A stretch of 64,000 nt of DNA from an uncultured Duncaniella sp. (GTDB taxonomy: Bacteria; Bacteroidota; Bacteroidia; Bacteroidales; Muribaculaceae): positions 62,001 through 126,000 of the forward strand of contig CAJUSW010000004.1 of NCBI GenBank assembly GCA_910589485.1. Reading direction: 5' to 3'. Made by a program: the position numbers and the translations under genes. Of the stretch, positions 43,710-53,609 are shown one piece after another. How positions within the stretch are numbered: the first letter of the stretch is position 1; each line of letters begins with the position of its first letter. The notes beneath the pieces were generated by a model. The model did no database searches, was not told the origin of the DNA, and worked only from the letters and a program-made list of their open reading frames with translations.

Positions 43710-45833
43710 ATGAAACGGCTCATTCCATATTTCATCACACTTGCAATGCTTACGGCCCTGTGCCCCATCAGCCACGGAGCCAACAAAGCCACAATGCAGA
43801 TCATCGACTCGCTCCGCACCGAATTGCGAAATTCGGCCACGGCGATTGACTCTCTGCCCATTTTATGCAACCTTTACGACATATTGCCGAGAGAAGCGTC
43901 CACAAAGATGGGCGACAGCATAAGCCTCACCGCCATGAGGGCAGGTGAATACCGCGTGGCGCTGGACATAATACGCACCCAGGCAAGCCGCAAGATGCGC
44001 AAGGATGCCGACCTCAATGCCCTTGTGGAACTGGCCATGCGATGCCCCGACGACAATGACCGCAAAGAGACCCTCACATTCATCACAATGATGTCCAACA
44101 TGAGGAAAGCCAACTACAGCGACAACCTCGAGCGAAAGGACCTGTTAGGGAAATATCTCAAGAAAATGACGATCGACACCCCCGATGACCTGTATGACCG
44201 CATAGCACTCACCCACGGCATATGCATGATGCTCTCCGATGACCCCAACGGCGACCTGCTTATATCCTATATGGACTCGCTTAACGCGCTGATCAAGCTC
44301 ATGCCCTCCTCATCCCACTCCATCAGAAACATCTACAACGTACATGCCGCCACCCTCTTTGCAGGAATCCACCCCGAAAAATCCATTGTAGCCGACCTGA
44401 ATTTCCTTGAGAATGTCTCCAAGCTCGAGAAATTCCACCACGAGAACGGACGCATTTACCGTAACTATCACCCCACCTACTATTCCATCTACACACGCCT
44501 CCTTTCCAACTTTGAGGTGCTTGACACCGCCAAAGTGGAGGAATATTACACTAAGGCGCTCGACCAGCTACCCTACGACCCATCCATCTATAATACACAC
44601 ATGATGTCACCTCTCCCCGAGGTATATCATGCGATGTTCTACAAGGACTATCATAAGGCCCTCCCGCTCATACTCGTAACCTCCGACTCTGTGCTGACCC
44701 GCCACGGCAAGCTCCAGATGCTCAAATATGAGATAGAAAGCGCGAAAGCACTCGGTGACAAAGAAGTACTGCTCGAGGCTTCCACTGAATATGCCAAAGC
44801 CCTGCAGGATGAACTGGAGGAATGTGCCCAAAGTTCCTACCGCGAGCTACAGACAGCCTATGCCATATATGAGATGAAATACCGTGTGGGGCAGATGGAA
44901 ATTGACAAGCGCTCATCGGTGGCCTCCCTGCAGCGCATCATCATCATCGTGTCGGCTTGCGCATTGTTCATACTTCTTGTCCTTGCCATATTCCTCTTCC
45001 TCCAGTACCTCAAGAACCGAAACCTGGCCAACAGCCTTGCGGAATCCAATCAGAAACTGCTGACCGAAAGTGAAAACCTCAGGCAATCCAAATCCGAGCT
45101 CATACGTGCCCGCGATGCCGCCCAAAAGGCCAACAATCTGAAAAGCGACTTCATCAAGAACATGAGTTATGAGGTAAAAGTCCCGCTCCAGGCCATCAAC
45201 GAGTATTCCCACCTCATAGCCGACTGTACAAGCGGCTCATCGACCACCGACAGCGAACCGCCGGCATCCATCAGGCACCTGTCGCACTTCGCCGATCTTA
45301 TCGAGCTCAACAGCGAGCTACTCAGCACAATCATCGATGACGTGTTGCGCCTTGCCGAGATCGACAGCGACTCCATGCCGCTCCATCCTCAGGTAGTGAA
45401 CCTGAAACTGCTGTGTGAGAACACCGTGGCAAGCGTGAAACACCGCGTGAAACCGGGTGTTACGCTCTCGCTCGATCCGGCATGTCAGCGTATCGACCTC
45501 TTCACCGACCCCACCCGCGTACAGCAGATCCTCAACAATCTGCTCACCAATGCCACCAAGTTCACCAAGGAGGGACACATCACACTCTCCTACTCTACTG
45601 ACGCTACGGGCGAGAACGTTATATTCACTGTCACCGACACAGGCATAGGCATCAACCCCGAAAACCGCGAGAAGATATTCGACAGATTCGTAAAACTCGA
45701 CCGCGAATCACAGGGTGCAGGCCTTGGACTTACCATCGGCCGACTCATAGCCCGCAAACTTGGCGGAGATCTCTCACTCGACACTTCCTACACCCGTGGC
45801 GCACGCTTCACCCTCACTCTTCCAAAAAAATAG
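43710..45833 (+). CDS. Sensor-kinase-like protein with Tyr in place of the phospho-accepting His
   Basis: 707 residues: signal peptide, a long helical periplasmic region (about 25-405, TPR-like), one membrane segment (about 410-432), a coiled-coil linker, a HisKA-like helix and a HATPase_c domain. The ATPase boxes are intact: N-box NNLLTNATKFT, G1 DTGIGI, F-box FDRFVKLD, G2 GAGLGLTIG. But the H-box reads FIKNMSYEVKVPLQAI, so Tyr487 stands where the phosphorylated His is expected. It may be a pseudokinase, a phosphatase, or act with another kinase. No response regulator is adjacent. Follows the HAD gene by 73 bases. Confidence 0.83.
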   Translation: MKRLIPYFITLAMLTALCPISHGANKATMQIIDSLRTELRNSATAIDSLPILCNLYDILPREASTKMGDSISLTAMRAGEYRVALDIIRTQASRKMRKDADLNALVELAMRCPDDNDRKETLTFITMMSNMRKANYSDNLERKDLLGKYLKKMTIDTPDDLYDRIALTHGICMMLSDDPNGDLLISYMDSLNALIKLMPSSSHSIRNIYNVHAATLFAGIHPEKSIVADLNFLENVSKLEKFHHENGRIYRNYHPTYYSIYTRLLSNFEVLDTAKVEEYYTKALDQLPYDPSIYNTHMMSPLPEVYHAMFYKDYHKALPLILVTSDSVLTRHGKLQMLKYEIESAKALGDKEVLLEASTEYAKALQDELEECAQSSYRELQTAYAIYEMKYRVGQMEIDKRSSVASLQRIIIIVSACALFILLVLAIFLFLQYLKNRNLANSLAESNQKLLTESENLRQSKSELIRARDAAQKANNLKSDFIKNMSYEVKVPLQAINEYSHLIADCTSGSSTTDSEPPASIRHLSHFADLIELNSELLSTIIDDVLRLAEIDSDSMPLHPQVVNLKLLCENTVASVKHRVKPGVTLSLDPACQRIDLFTDPTRVQQILNNLLTNATKFTKEGHITLSYSTDATGENVIFTVTDTGIGINPENREKIFDRFVKLDRESQGAGLGLTIGRLIARKLGGDLSLDTSYTRGARFTLTLPKK

Positions 45834-45865
45834 CTGTAAGAGGGAAGTAATTGCCGATTTTTTAG

Positions 45866-45874
45866 TAACTTTGC
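45866..45874 (+). promoter_or_regulatory. -7 box upstream of the DHH phosphoesterase gene
   Basis: TAACTTTGC in the 54-base gap between the kinase-like gene and the next ATG (45888). -33 is weak. It would give a very short leader of about 8-10 bases. Confidence 0.5.
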
Positions 45875-45887
45875 AATTACTTTCGAC

Positions 45888-46943
45888 ATGAGAACGTATC
45901 CCCAGAAGCCAAGGAACAGGTTCAACACAGTGATTGAACCGGAAATAGTCGATCGCGTGAAGCAGATGGTGCTGTGCGCGCGAAACATCGTCATCACCTG
46001 TCATGTGAGCCCCGACGGCGACGCATTAGGCTCAAGCACAGCATTGTGTGCAGTGCTCGGAGCGCTTGGAAAAGACGCTTGCATCGTCACAGCCGATTGT
46101 CCGCCCAAGACCCTAATGTTTCTACCCGGTGTCAGGGATATCGTCTCCTCGACCCGTAATCCTGAACGGGCCCATGAGCTGATATCCAACGCCGATCTCG
46201 TGTTCTGCCTGGATTTCAACGATCTGAAGAGGGTCGACCGATTGGGTGAGGCTTTTGAAAAAGCCCAGGCATGGCGCATCGTCATCGACCACCACACAGC
46301 TCCGTTGATCGAGTGTGAAGTGCTGATCTCCCACCCGGAGGTATCATCTACATCGGCGTTGCTGTATATATTCCTGTGGCAGGCCGGATGGGCGCGTTAT
46401 CTCAATCGCAGTTCGGCAGCGTGCATATACACAGGCATGATGACCGATACCGGTAATTTCGCTTACAACTCCAACGATCCTGACCTGTATCTCATCATTC
46501 ACGACCTGTTGCGGAAAGGCATCGACAAGGACAATCTCTACAAACTGGTGCACAATAATGCCACCCAGTCGGGGATACGCCTGAATGGATACGCCCAGTT
46601 CCGCACCGAGTATCTGAGCAACGGTCGCGTGGCTCTGATAATGCTCAACCAGGACAATCTGCGTGATTTCGGATATTCCAAGGGCGACACCGAAGGCCTC
46701 GTCAACATTCCCCTCACCATCCCCGACGTGCAATGGTCGATATACATGCGCGAGGATTCCGATGATCTCGTGAAGATCTCCATGCGCTCCAAAGGTGAGT
46801 TCCCGGTCAACATGGTGTGCGAGAAGGAATTCGGTGGCGGAGGACACATCAACGCATCAGGCGGAGAATTTCACGGACCGCTTATCGAAGCATTGTCCGT
46901 GATCCTGGAGGTGATTCCAAAATACGAAAATTTGCTTGTATAG
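45888..46943 (+). CDS. nrnA: DHH phosphoesterase, NrnA-type oligoribonuclease / pAp phosphatase
   Basis: 351 residues. DHH domain with HVSPDGDALGSS (metal binding), DHHTAPL motif, and a C-terminal DHHA1 domain with GGGGHINASGGEF, the RNA/nucleotide-binding loop. Degrades short RNA oligomers (nanoRNA) and removes the 3' phosphate of pAp. Length and motif order fit NrnA rather than RecJ, which is longer. Stand-alone, with its own -7 box. The next gene follows after 54 bases. Confidence 0.9.
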   Translation: MRTYPQKPRNRFNTVIEPEIVDRVKQMVLCARNIVITCHVSPDGDALGSSTALCAVLGALGKDACIVTADCPPKTLMFLPGVRDIVSSTRNPERAHELISNADLVFCLDFNDLKRVDRLGEAFEKAQAWRIVIDHHTAPLIECEVLISHPEVSSTSALLYIFLWQAGWARYLNRSSAACIYTGMMTDTGNFAYNSNDPDLYLIIHDLLRKGIDKDNLYKLVHNNATQSGIRLNGYAQFRTEYLSNGRVALIMLNQDNLRDFGYSKGDTEGLVNIPLTIPDVQWSIYMREDSDDLVKISMRSKGEFPVNMVCEKEFGGGGHINASGGEFHGPLIEALSVILEVIPKYENLLV

Positions 46944-46997
46944 AAACCACACACAATAAGATAAAACAATCTCCCATACATTCAGAAAATACGATAA

Positions 46998-47579
46998 ATG
47001 AAACGTCAAATTATTTCCATACTCTCTCTCCTTGCCCTACTCATGGCTGTAAGCTCATGCAGCGACTCCAAAAGCTATGCCGATCTTCTCAACGAGGAGA
47101 ACCAGGTGGTGAACGCATTCCTCGCCCAGCATCGTGTCGTAGAGACATGGCCTGGTGTTGACAACTGTGAGGTTGGCGAAGACGCTCCCTTCTATTGTGT
47201 TGACGACGAAGGCAACGTGTACATGCAGGTAATACGTAAGGGCGACGGTACATTTCCCGAGGAAGGCGAGCATGTCTCTTTCACCTATCTGAGCTATGAC
47301 CTCAACTATTATGTAGTGGGAAGCGACAGCAACGTAGGATCGGGCAATCTCAACAGCCCGGGATCATCAGCCGCTACCTACTTCATATTCGATGACTACA
47401 CACTCGAGCAGTCCTCACAGTATGGCACAGGCATCCAGATCCCTGTCAAGCTTCTTGGCTTCGGTTCCAAGGTGAACGTTGTGATCAAATCGCAGGCCGG
47501 TCCATCAGCCTACATGAGCTATGTGATACCCTTCCTTTACGACATAGCTTACTACAAGCAGGTCAGCAATCCGCTCTGA
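46998..47579 (+). CDS. DUF4827 lipoprotein (FKBP-like)
   Basis: 193 residues, lipoprotein signal with lipobox VSSC (Cys21). The remainder (DLLNEENQVVNAFLAQHRVVETWPG, then an FKBP-like beta-rich part) matches the Bacteroidales-specific DUF4827 group in my recognition. FKBP-type isomerase activity is not evident from active-site residues, so function is unknown. It lies directly before glmM. Confidence 0.75.
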   Translation: MKRQIISILSLLALLMAVSSCSDSKSYADLLNEENQVVNAFLAQHRVVETWPGVDNCEVGEDAPFYCVDDEGNVYMQVIRKGDGTFPEEGEHVSFTYLSYDLNYYVVGSDSNVGSGNLNSPGSSAATYFIFDDYTLEQSSQYGTGIQIPVKLLGFGSKVNVVIKSQAGPSAYMSYVIPFLYDIAYYKQVSNPL

Positions 47580-47631
47580 TTAATCCATCATAGCTTGAAA
47601 CAGTACTAAACATCATAATCAATACTTGCCA

Positions 47632-49020
47632 ATGTCACTAATCAAGTCTATTTCCGGCATACGCGGCACTATCGGTGGCGCACCCGGCGAAGGCCTCTCA
47701 CCCCTTGACATCGTAAAGTTTACCGCGGCCTATGCCACGCTCATAAGCCGTGAATCGGCCAACAAGTCACGTACAGTGGTTGTGGGACGCGACGCACGTC
47801 TGAGCGGCCCCATGGTGAGCGATCTCGTGATCGGTACTCTCACTGCCATGGGCATGGATGTGGTGAATATCGGTCTCGCATCGACCCCCACCACCGAGAT
47901 TGCCGTCACAGAAGAGAAAGCCTGCGGAGGCATCATCCTCACAGCAAGCCACAATCCCAAGCAGTGGAATGCCTTGAAGCTCCTCAACAGCGACGGAGAA
48001 TTTCTCAACGATGCCCAGGGTAAAGAGGTGCTCAGAATAGCCGAGGCCGGCGAATACAGCTTTGCCGAAGTTGATGAATTAGGACATGTCTACAACAACG
48101 ATACCTACAACCGCAAGCATATCGACAAGGTACTCGCCCTCGATCTCGTGGACACCGAGGCCATTGCCAAGGCTGATTTCACTGTAGCGGTTGATGCCGT
48201 AAATTCGGTAGGCGGAATCGTAATCCCCCAGTTGCTCCGCGCGCTCGGCGTGAAGAATATCATCGAGCTTAATTGCGAGGCCACAGGAAAATTTGCCCAC
48301 ACTCCCGAGCCCATTCCCCAGAATCTTACCCAGATCTCTGACCTCATGGCCGACGGTAAAGCCGACGTAGGATTCGTTGTCGACCCCGACGTTGACCGTC
48401 TGGCTATCGTCATGGAGGATGGCCGCATGTTTGTTGAGGAGTACACTCTCGTGTCGATTGCCGACTATGTACTCTCCCACACACCAGGTTCCACCGTATC
48501 CAACCTCAGCTCCTCACGCGCCCTGCGCGATGTCACTGAGAAGCACGGATGCTCCTATGCGGCAGCGGCCGTGGGCGAGGTCAATGTGACCACCAAAATG
48601 AAAGAGACCGGAGCCGTAATAGGCGGAGAGGGCAACGGCGGTGTAATCTACCCCGCCTCCCACTACGGTCGCGACGCCCTTGTAGGCGTGGCTCTGTTCC
48701 TTACTCTGCTTGCCAAGAGCGGTAAGACCGTGAGCGAACTCCGCGCCACTTATCCTGCCTACGAGATTGCCAAGAACAAGATCGAGCTCACTCCCGATCT
48801 CGATGTCGACGCCATCCTTCAGGCCGTAAAAGAGCGTTATGCCGGAGAGCGCATCACCGACATCGACGGTGTGAAGATCGACTTCGCTGACTCTTGGGTA
48901 CACTTGCGTAAGTCCAACACCGAGCCTATCATCCGCATCTACAGCGAGGCCCACACTATGGAAGAGGCCGACGCTCTCGCCGAGAGCATCAAGGCTGTGA
49001 TCAAGGAAATAGCCGGCTAA
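47632..49020 (+). CDS. glmM: Phosphoglucosamine mutase
   Basis: 462 residues from the ATG at 47632 (an in-frame TTG lies at 47626). Converts glucosamine-6-phosphate to glucosamine-1-phosphate for UDP-GlcNAc, feeding peptidoglycan and LPS. Four-domain alpha-D-phosphohexomutase fold: catalytic Ser106 in TASHNPKQWN, the Mg-binding DPDVDRLAI, the sugar-binding GGEGNGG and the phosphate-binding SNTEPIIR. Phosphomannomutase is the main alternative; GlmM is favoured by the short N-terminal form and the GTIGG start. Followed by a strong terminator. Confidence 0.88.
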   Translation: MSLIKSISGIRGTIGGAPGEGLSPLDIVKFTAAYATLISRESANKSRTVVVGRDARLSGPMVSDLVIGTLTAMGMDVVNIGLASTPTTEIAVTEEKACGGIILTASHNPKQWNALKLLNSDGEFLNDAQGKEVLRIAEAGEYSFAEVDELGHVYNNDTYNRKHIDKVLALDLVDTEAIAKADFTVAVDAVNSVGGIVIPQLLRALGVKNIIELNCEATGKFAHTPEPIPQNLTQISDLMADGKADVGFVVDPDVDRLAIVMEDGRMFVEEYTLVSIADYVLSHTPGSTVSNLSSSRALRDVTEKHGCSYAAAAVGEVNVTTKMKETGAVIGGEGNGGVIYPASHYGRDALVGVALFLTLLAKSGKTVSELRATYPAYEIAKNKIELTPDLDVDAILQAVKERYAGERITDIDGVKIDFADSWVHLRKSNTEPIIRIYSEAHTMEEADALAESIKAVIKEIAG

Positions 49021-49059
49021 TCAACACAAGCCTCACATCATTATATTACATATAAAATG

Positions 49060-49098
49060 AATCCATCCCCAGGAACCGATCCCGGGGATGGATTTTTT
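49060..49098. terminator. Terminator between glmM and ftsH
   Basis: ATCCATCCCC (49061-49070) and GGGGATGGAT (49084-49093) form a perfect 10-bp stem, extended by one A-T pair, and followed by T-rich sequence on the plus strand. The convergent ftsH gene ends at 49153. Confidence 0.88.
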
Positions 49099-49152
49099 AT
49101 TGTCACCGGCCAAAGCTACCGTCACATACGGTCGCCTTGGCCGGCCGATATT

Positions 49153-51318
49153 TTACACGCCTTTGAATGGCGGGGGCGTCACATCATTCTTATCGCCATC
49201 CTTGATGTCGGTATCGCCATGGGCATCATTTCCCGATGCGGCAGGATCATTCACCTCCACCTCGGTGGCCTCAACTACTTCTACAGCCTCAACATCCTCG
49301 GGCTCGTTACCGACCTCACCGTGATTCTCGGTAGTCGGCTCAGCACCTTCGGGCTGCTCCTTGGACTTTTCAGCATCGCGTGCGGCATCGCGCTCGGCCT
49401 GGAGACGCATTATCTCCTCGGTGCGTGAACGCCACTGGCGCGGACCGAATATCTCCTTAAGATCCTCGGCATACATCACCTCCTTGGTGAGAAGTGTCTC
49501 GGCAAGTTTGCCATGACCATCCTTATGCTCGCGTATGATGCTCTTGGCTCGCTCATACTGCTCAGTAATGATGCGCGACACCTCATCATCGATCTGCTTG
49601 GCTCGCTCACCGCCATAAGGCTTGGAGAAACCATAGGCCTGACCGGTGGAATCATAGTAACATACATTGGGAAGCTTTTCGCTCATACCGTAGTACACCA
49701 CTATCGCATAGGCCATCTTTGTCACCTTCTCAAGATCGTTGAGCGCACCGGTTGATACCTGGCCGAATGTAATCTCCTCGGCGGCACGTCCACCTAAGGT
49801 CATACACATCTGGTCAAGCAGAGCCTGCAACGGTGTTATCTGACGCTCCTCGGGCATATACCATGCGGCTCCAAGGGCCATTCCGCGGGGCACGATCGAG
49901 ACTTTAACCATCTCGTTGGAATACTCCAGGAACCACGACACCGTAGCGTGACCGGCCTCATGTATGGCTATAGCCTTCTTTTCCTCGGGTGAGATTATTT
50001 TTGAGCTGTGCTCAAGACCACAAATGATACGGTCTATCGCAGCCATGAAGCTATCGCGGTCTACAGTCTTCTTATTATTACGTGCGGCGATCAGAGCTGC
50101 CTCGTTGCACACATTAGCGATGTCGGCACCCGAGAATCCAGCTGTCTGACGGGCCATCACCTCCACGTCCACAGTATCATCCTTCTTGATATTGCGGAGG
50201 TGAACGTTGAATATCTCAATACGGTCCTTGAGCTCGGGCAGATCCACTGTGATCTGACGGTCAAAACGTCCGGCACGCAACAGGGCCTTGTCAAGAATAT
50301 CGGCACGGTTGGTAGCGGCGAGGATTATGACACCGCTGTTGGTTCCGAAACCATCCATCTCGGTGAGCAACTGGTTTAGAGTGTTCTCGCGCTCATCGTT
50401 GGCACCCATGTTAGGATTCTTGCCTCGGGCGCGGCCCACTGCATCGATCTCATCGATGAACACTATACAGGGAGCCTTCTCCTTGGCCTGGCGGAACAGG
50501 TCGCGCACACGTGACGCACCTACGCCCACGAACATCTCCACGAAGTCGGAACCCGACATTGAGAAGAACGGCACATTAGCCTCGCCGGCCACAGCCTTGG
50601 CCAAAAGAGTCTTACCGGTTCCCGGAGGGCCTACGAGCAACGCGCCCTTGGGAATTTTACCTCCAAGATCAGTGTAACGTTGCGGATTGCGTAGAAATTC
50701 CACTATCTCGCGTATCTCGGTCTTAGGCTCGGTCAATCCTGCCACATCCTTGAATGTGACATTTGTAGCCTCACCTTTCTCAAATACCTTGGCCTTGGAC
50801 TTGCCCACATTGAACACTCCGCCGGGGCCTCCGCCACTGGCACCCCCCGACATCCTGCGCATCATGAAGAACCAGAATGCTACAAGGAGAATTATCGGAC
50901 CGAATGTCCACAGTATCGAAGAATAATCGGAAGTCTTCTCGTAATTGACCTCGCCACTGAACTTTCCGTCAGCCATCCACGCATCAATCTGATCCTTCAT
51001 CTTATCGGCCGAAGGAATATCAGTAATGATGCGGGCCTCGATACCCGCGTCGGGCTTATACTGATTCTCGTTGAATATCGAGCGGGCAAGAGAATCCGAG
51101 ACCACTGCCTCAGCCTTGTTGGTATTGGTGAAAACGGTGATTTTCTTCACTCCGCCTGTCGATACATACTGCTCAAACTTGGAATAGCTGACATCCTTGG
51201 TCAAAGAATTGTCATCGAGATACAGCATTCCCAGAAGGAACACTATAATAATGGCATAGGCCCAGTACATACTGAAGCGGATGCCGGTTTTCTTAGGCTT
51301 GTTATCGGGAGCGTTCAT
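49153..51318 (-). CDS. ftsH: ATP-dependent zinc metalloprotease FtsH
   Basis: 721 residues. Two N-terminal membrane segments flank a small periplasmic domain; the AAA+ module has Walker A GPPGTGKTLLAKA (about 227-239), Walker B IVFIDEIDAVG and the second region of homology; the peptidase part has HEAGH (about residue 450). It degrades membrane and short-lived cytosolic proteins. The C-terminus has an acidic tail of about 90 residues (Glu/Asp/Val-rich) longer than in Escherichia coli. Last gene of the minus-strand run, 59 bases after rsfS. Confidence 0.97.
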   Translation of the reverse strand: MNAPDNKPKKTGIRFSMYWAYAIIIVFLLGMLYLDDNSLTKDVSYSKFEQYVSTGGVKKITVFTNTNKAEAVVSDSLARSIFNENQYKPDAGIEARIITDIPSADKMKDQIDAWMADGKFSGEVNYEKTSDYSSILWTFGPIILLVAFWFFMMRRMSGGASGGGPGGVFNVGKSKAKVFEKGEATNVTFKDVAGLTEPKTEIREIVEFLRNPQRYTDLGGKIPKGALLVGPPGTGKTLLAKAVAGEANVPFFSMSGSDFVEMFVGVGASRVRDLFRQAKEKAPCIVFIDEIDAVGRARGKNPNMGANDERENTLNQLLTEMDGFGTNSGVIILAATNRADILDKALLRAGRFDRQITVDLPELKDRIEIFNVHLRNIKKDDTVDVEVMARQTAGFSGADIANVCNEAALIAARNNKKTVDRDSFMAAIDRIICGLEHSSKIISPEEKKAIAIHEAGHATVSWFLEYSNEMVKVSIVPRGMALGAAWYMPEERQITPLQALLDQMCMTLGGRAAEEITFGQVSTGALNDLEKVTKMAYAIVVYYGMSEKLPNVCYYDSTGQAYGFSKPYGGERAKQIDDEVSRIITEQYERAKSIIREHKDGHGKLAETLLTKEVMYAEDLKEIFGPRQWRSRTEEIMRLQAERDAARDAEKSKEQPEGAEPTTENHGEVGNEPEDVEAVEVVEATEVEVNDPAASGNDAHGDTDIKDGDKNDVTPPPFKGV

Positions 51319-51377
51319 TAGCGGTCAGATAAAATAAATATGGGGGAGAATGGAACATGTGACTGGCCGGGCCGTCA

Positions 51378-51740
51378 TCAGTCCAGATCGGGGATTTCAG
51401 TTATCACAGCATCACTCCATAACCCTTCAAGGTCATACAACCGTCGGGTCTCGGGCAGAAACACGTGTACAAGAGTGTCGTCATAATCTATAACGATCCA
51501 TTGGGAATTGCCATACCCGTCATAGTTGTAAGGCTTTATACGGGCATTCTCGAGCAGATAATCGCGTATGCTGTCAGCCACGGCGGCCACATGCTGTGAG
51601 GAAGTACCCTCGCATATGACAAAACGGGAGGCCGCCGCGCTTTCTATTTCGCTGAGGTCAACTACTGTGATATTTTTGCCCTTTCGGTCCTGGATTCCCT
51701 CTATGATCATCGGGAGAAGGTCGTTGCTGTTTTCAGTCAT
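51378..51740 (-). CDS. rsfS: Ribosomal silencing factor RsfS
   Basis: 120 residues. The family (formerly DUF143/Iojap) binds ribosomal protein L14 and keeps the subunits apart when growth slows. DRKGKNITVVDLSEIESAA, FVICEGTSSQHVAAVADSI, and the C-terminal WIVIDYDDTLVHVFLPETRRLYDLE are all as expected. A minus-strand TATCTTTG box at 51809-51816 may provide an extra start for rsfS-ftsH, about 70 bases before the ATG. Confidence 0.93.
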   Translation of the reverse strand: MTENSNDLLPMIIEGIQDRKGKNITVVDLSEIESAAASRFVICEGTSSQHVAAVADSIRDYLLENARIKPYNYDGYGNSQWIVIDYDDTLVHVFLPETRRLYDLEGLWSDAVITEIPDLD

Positions 51741-51808
51741 GAATGAAGTCGTTGAAACTTGCTTGGTAAGATTATAATAATGATGATGAATGAGGAGGTA
51801 TCAAGTCA

Positions 51809-51816
51809 CAAAGATA
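51809..51816 (-). promoter_or_regulatory. Possible -7 box for rsfS-ftsH
   Basis: Reads TATCTTTG on the minus strand in the 147-base gap after yigZ, the longest gap of this operon. No clear -33. Confidence 0.45.
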
Positions 51817-51887
51817 ATCAATTTCCTGCAATAACCTTGCCGGCGTGACTGATTTTTCTCGTTCATATTGGTAACAAAATTGTCCGT

Positions 51888-52505
51888 TCAATAGTTTTCG
51901 GGACACTCAACCGATGTCCCCGATATGGCATCGAGCCGTCCCGCCATAGATGGCAGAATATCCAGCGGCAACGAGAGTGTGAGCCTGCAGGTGTTGTCAA
52001 ACTCCTGCGACACTATGCTCACGGCATCCGAAGCCGGAGCGCCCTTGACGAGTTTCATCACATCGTTCATTGCCAGATAAGGGAAGATCACCGACATGGT
52101 GGTCATCTCGCGTCCCTCAACCGTCCCTGCATCCTCGAGAGCCAGTCTCGCGGCCTCACGATAGGCTACGATCAGGCCCGATGTGCCAAGCTTTATGCCT
52201 CCGAAGTACCTGACCACGATCACAACCACATTGGTCAGCCCCAACGAGTTGATCTGTCCCAGGATAGGCTTGCCGGCGGTCCCTGACGGCTCGCCGTTGT
52301 CGCTTGAGAGATAAGTTAGACGGTCGGCTCCTATCATATAGGCCCAGCACACATGGCGGGCATCATGATACTTGTTAGCATACAGGGCAATGCACTCCTT
52401 GGCCTCATCAATCGATGTTGCCGGGAGTGCAAATGCCAGGAAGCGGCTCATCTTTTCACGATAAACCCCTTCGCCTTCTCGTCCTATAGTGAAAAACTTG
52501 GCCAA
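51888..52505 (-). CDS. yigZ: YigZ/IMPACT family protein
   Basis: 205 residues. N-terminal UPF0029/IMPACT domain with SRFLAFALPA, ARHVCWAYMIG, SSDNGEPSGTAGKPIL and VVVRYFGGIKLGTSGLI, then a shorter C-terminal domain. Function in bacteria is unclear; related proteins touch translation regulation and nucleic acids. 8 bases after queA, so in the same transcript. Confidence 0.92.
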   Translation of the reverse strand: MAKFFTIGREGEGVYREKMSRFLAFALPATSIDEAKECIALYANKYHDARHVCWAYMIGADRLTYLSSDNGEPSGTAGKPILGQINSLGLTNVVVIVVRYFGGIKLGTSGLIVAYREAARLALEDAGTVEGREMTTMSVIFPYLAMNDVMKLVKGAPASDAVSIVSQEFDNTCRLTLSLPLDILPSMAGRLDAISGTSVECPENY

Positions 52506-52513
52506 GAATCCGA

Positions 52514-53563
52514 TCAGATAATGAGCATGGAATCTCCGTAGACTCCAAACTTGTAACCCTCCTTAACGGCCTTCTTGTAGGCTTCCATCACCAGGTCATA
52601 ACCGCCAAACGCCGCAACCATCATGAGCATGGTCGAGTAAGGCAGATGGAAATTGGAAACCAATGCGTCGGTCACTGTAAAATCGTAGGGAGGGAAAATG
52701 AACTTGTTGGTCCAGCCTGAGTAGGTCTTCATGTGTCCACCCATGCTCACGGCACTTGCTATGCCACGGAGCACCTGTGTACCCACAGCACACACCTTAT
52801 GGCCGGCATCCTTGGTAGCGTTCACCTTGTCCACCAACTCCTGGGAAGCCTCCATCTCCTCGGAATCCATGCGATGCTTGGTGAGGTCCTCCACGTCGAT
52901 CTCACGATAGTTGCCGAGGCCGCTGTGTATGGTGATGAAAGCCTCGTTCACACCCTTGATCTCAAGGCGCTTCATCAGCTCACGCGAGAAGTGCAATCCT
53001 GCACCCGAGGCTACCACAGCACCCTCCTTGCTTGCATAGATGGTCTGATAACGCTCAGTATCCTCCGATGATGACTCACGGTTGATGTAGAAGGGGAGCG
53101 GTGTGGCGCCAAGCTTGTACAACTCCTCCTTGAACTCCTCGTGCGATCCGTCAAAAAGGAAACGCAGGGTGCGTCCGCGCGAGGTGGTATTGTCGATAAC
53201 CTCGGCTACCATCGACTCATCGTCGCCGAAGTACAGTTTGTTACCTATACGGATCTTGCGGGCAGGCTCCACGAGAACGTCCCACAATTTGTTCTCAGCA
53301 CTCAGCTCACGAAGGAGAAATACCTCGATGCGGGCACCTGTCTTCTCTTTATTTCCGTACAGTAACGCGGGAAACACCATCGAATCATTGTACACGAAGA
53401 GATCTCCGTCGTCAAAATAATTGATGATCTCCTTGAATTCGTGATTCTCGATTGTTCCCTCTTTGCGATTGACCACCATAAGGCGGGCATCATCTCGTTC
53501 CCCGGTAGGTTGCTGGGCTATAAGCTCTTCGGGCAACCTGAATTTAAATTGCGAAAGTTTCAT
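52514..53563 (-). CDS. queA: tRNA preQ1(34) S-adenosylmethionine ribosyltransferase-isomerase
   Basis: 349 residues, the usual length. Transfers and isomerises the ribose of SAM onto preQ1-tRNA to make epoxyqueuosine. Diagnostic regions: FRLPEELIAQQPTGERDDARL near the N-terminus and TIHSGLGNYREI and FHLPYSTMLMMVAAFGG in the second half. Between truB (46 bases upstream) and yigZ. Confidence 0.95.
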   Translation of the reverse strand: MKLSQFKFRLPEELIAQQPTGERDDARLMVVNRKEGTIENHEFKEIINYFDDGDLFVYNDSMVFPALLYGNKEKTGARIEVFLLRELSAENKLWDVLVEPARKIRIGNKLYFGDDESMVAEVIDNTTSRGRTLRFLFDGSHEEFKEELYKLGATPLPFYINRESSSEDTERYQTIYASKEGAVVASGAGLHFSRELMKRLEIKGVNEAFITIHSGLGNYREIDVEDLTKHRMDSEEMEASQELVDKVNATKDAGHKVCAVGTQVLRGIASAVSMGGHMKTYSGWTNKFIFPPYDFTVTDALVSNFHLPYSTMLMMVAAFGGYDLVMEAYKKAVKEGYKFGVYGDSMLII

Positions 53564-53609
53564 CCTTTTTCAGTATGAATTCGATATATTAGAATTTCGT
53601 TTACAATGA

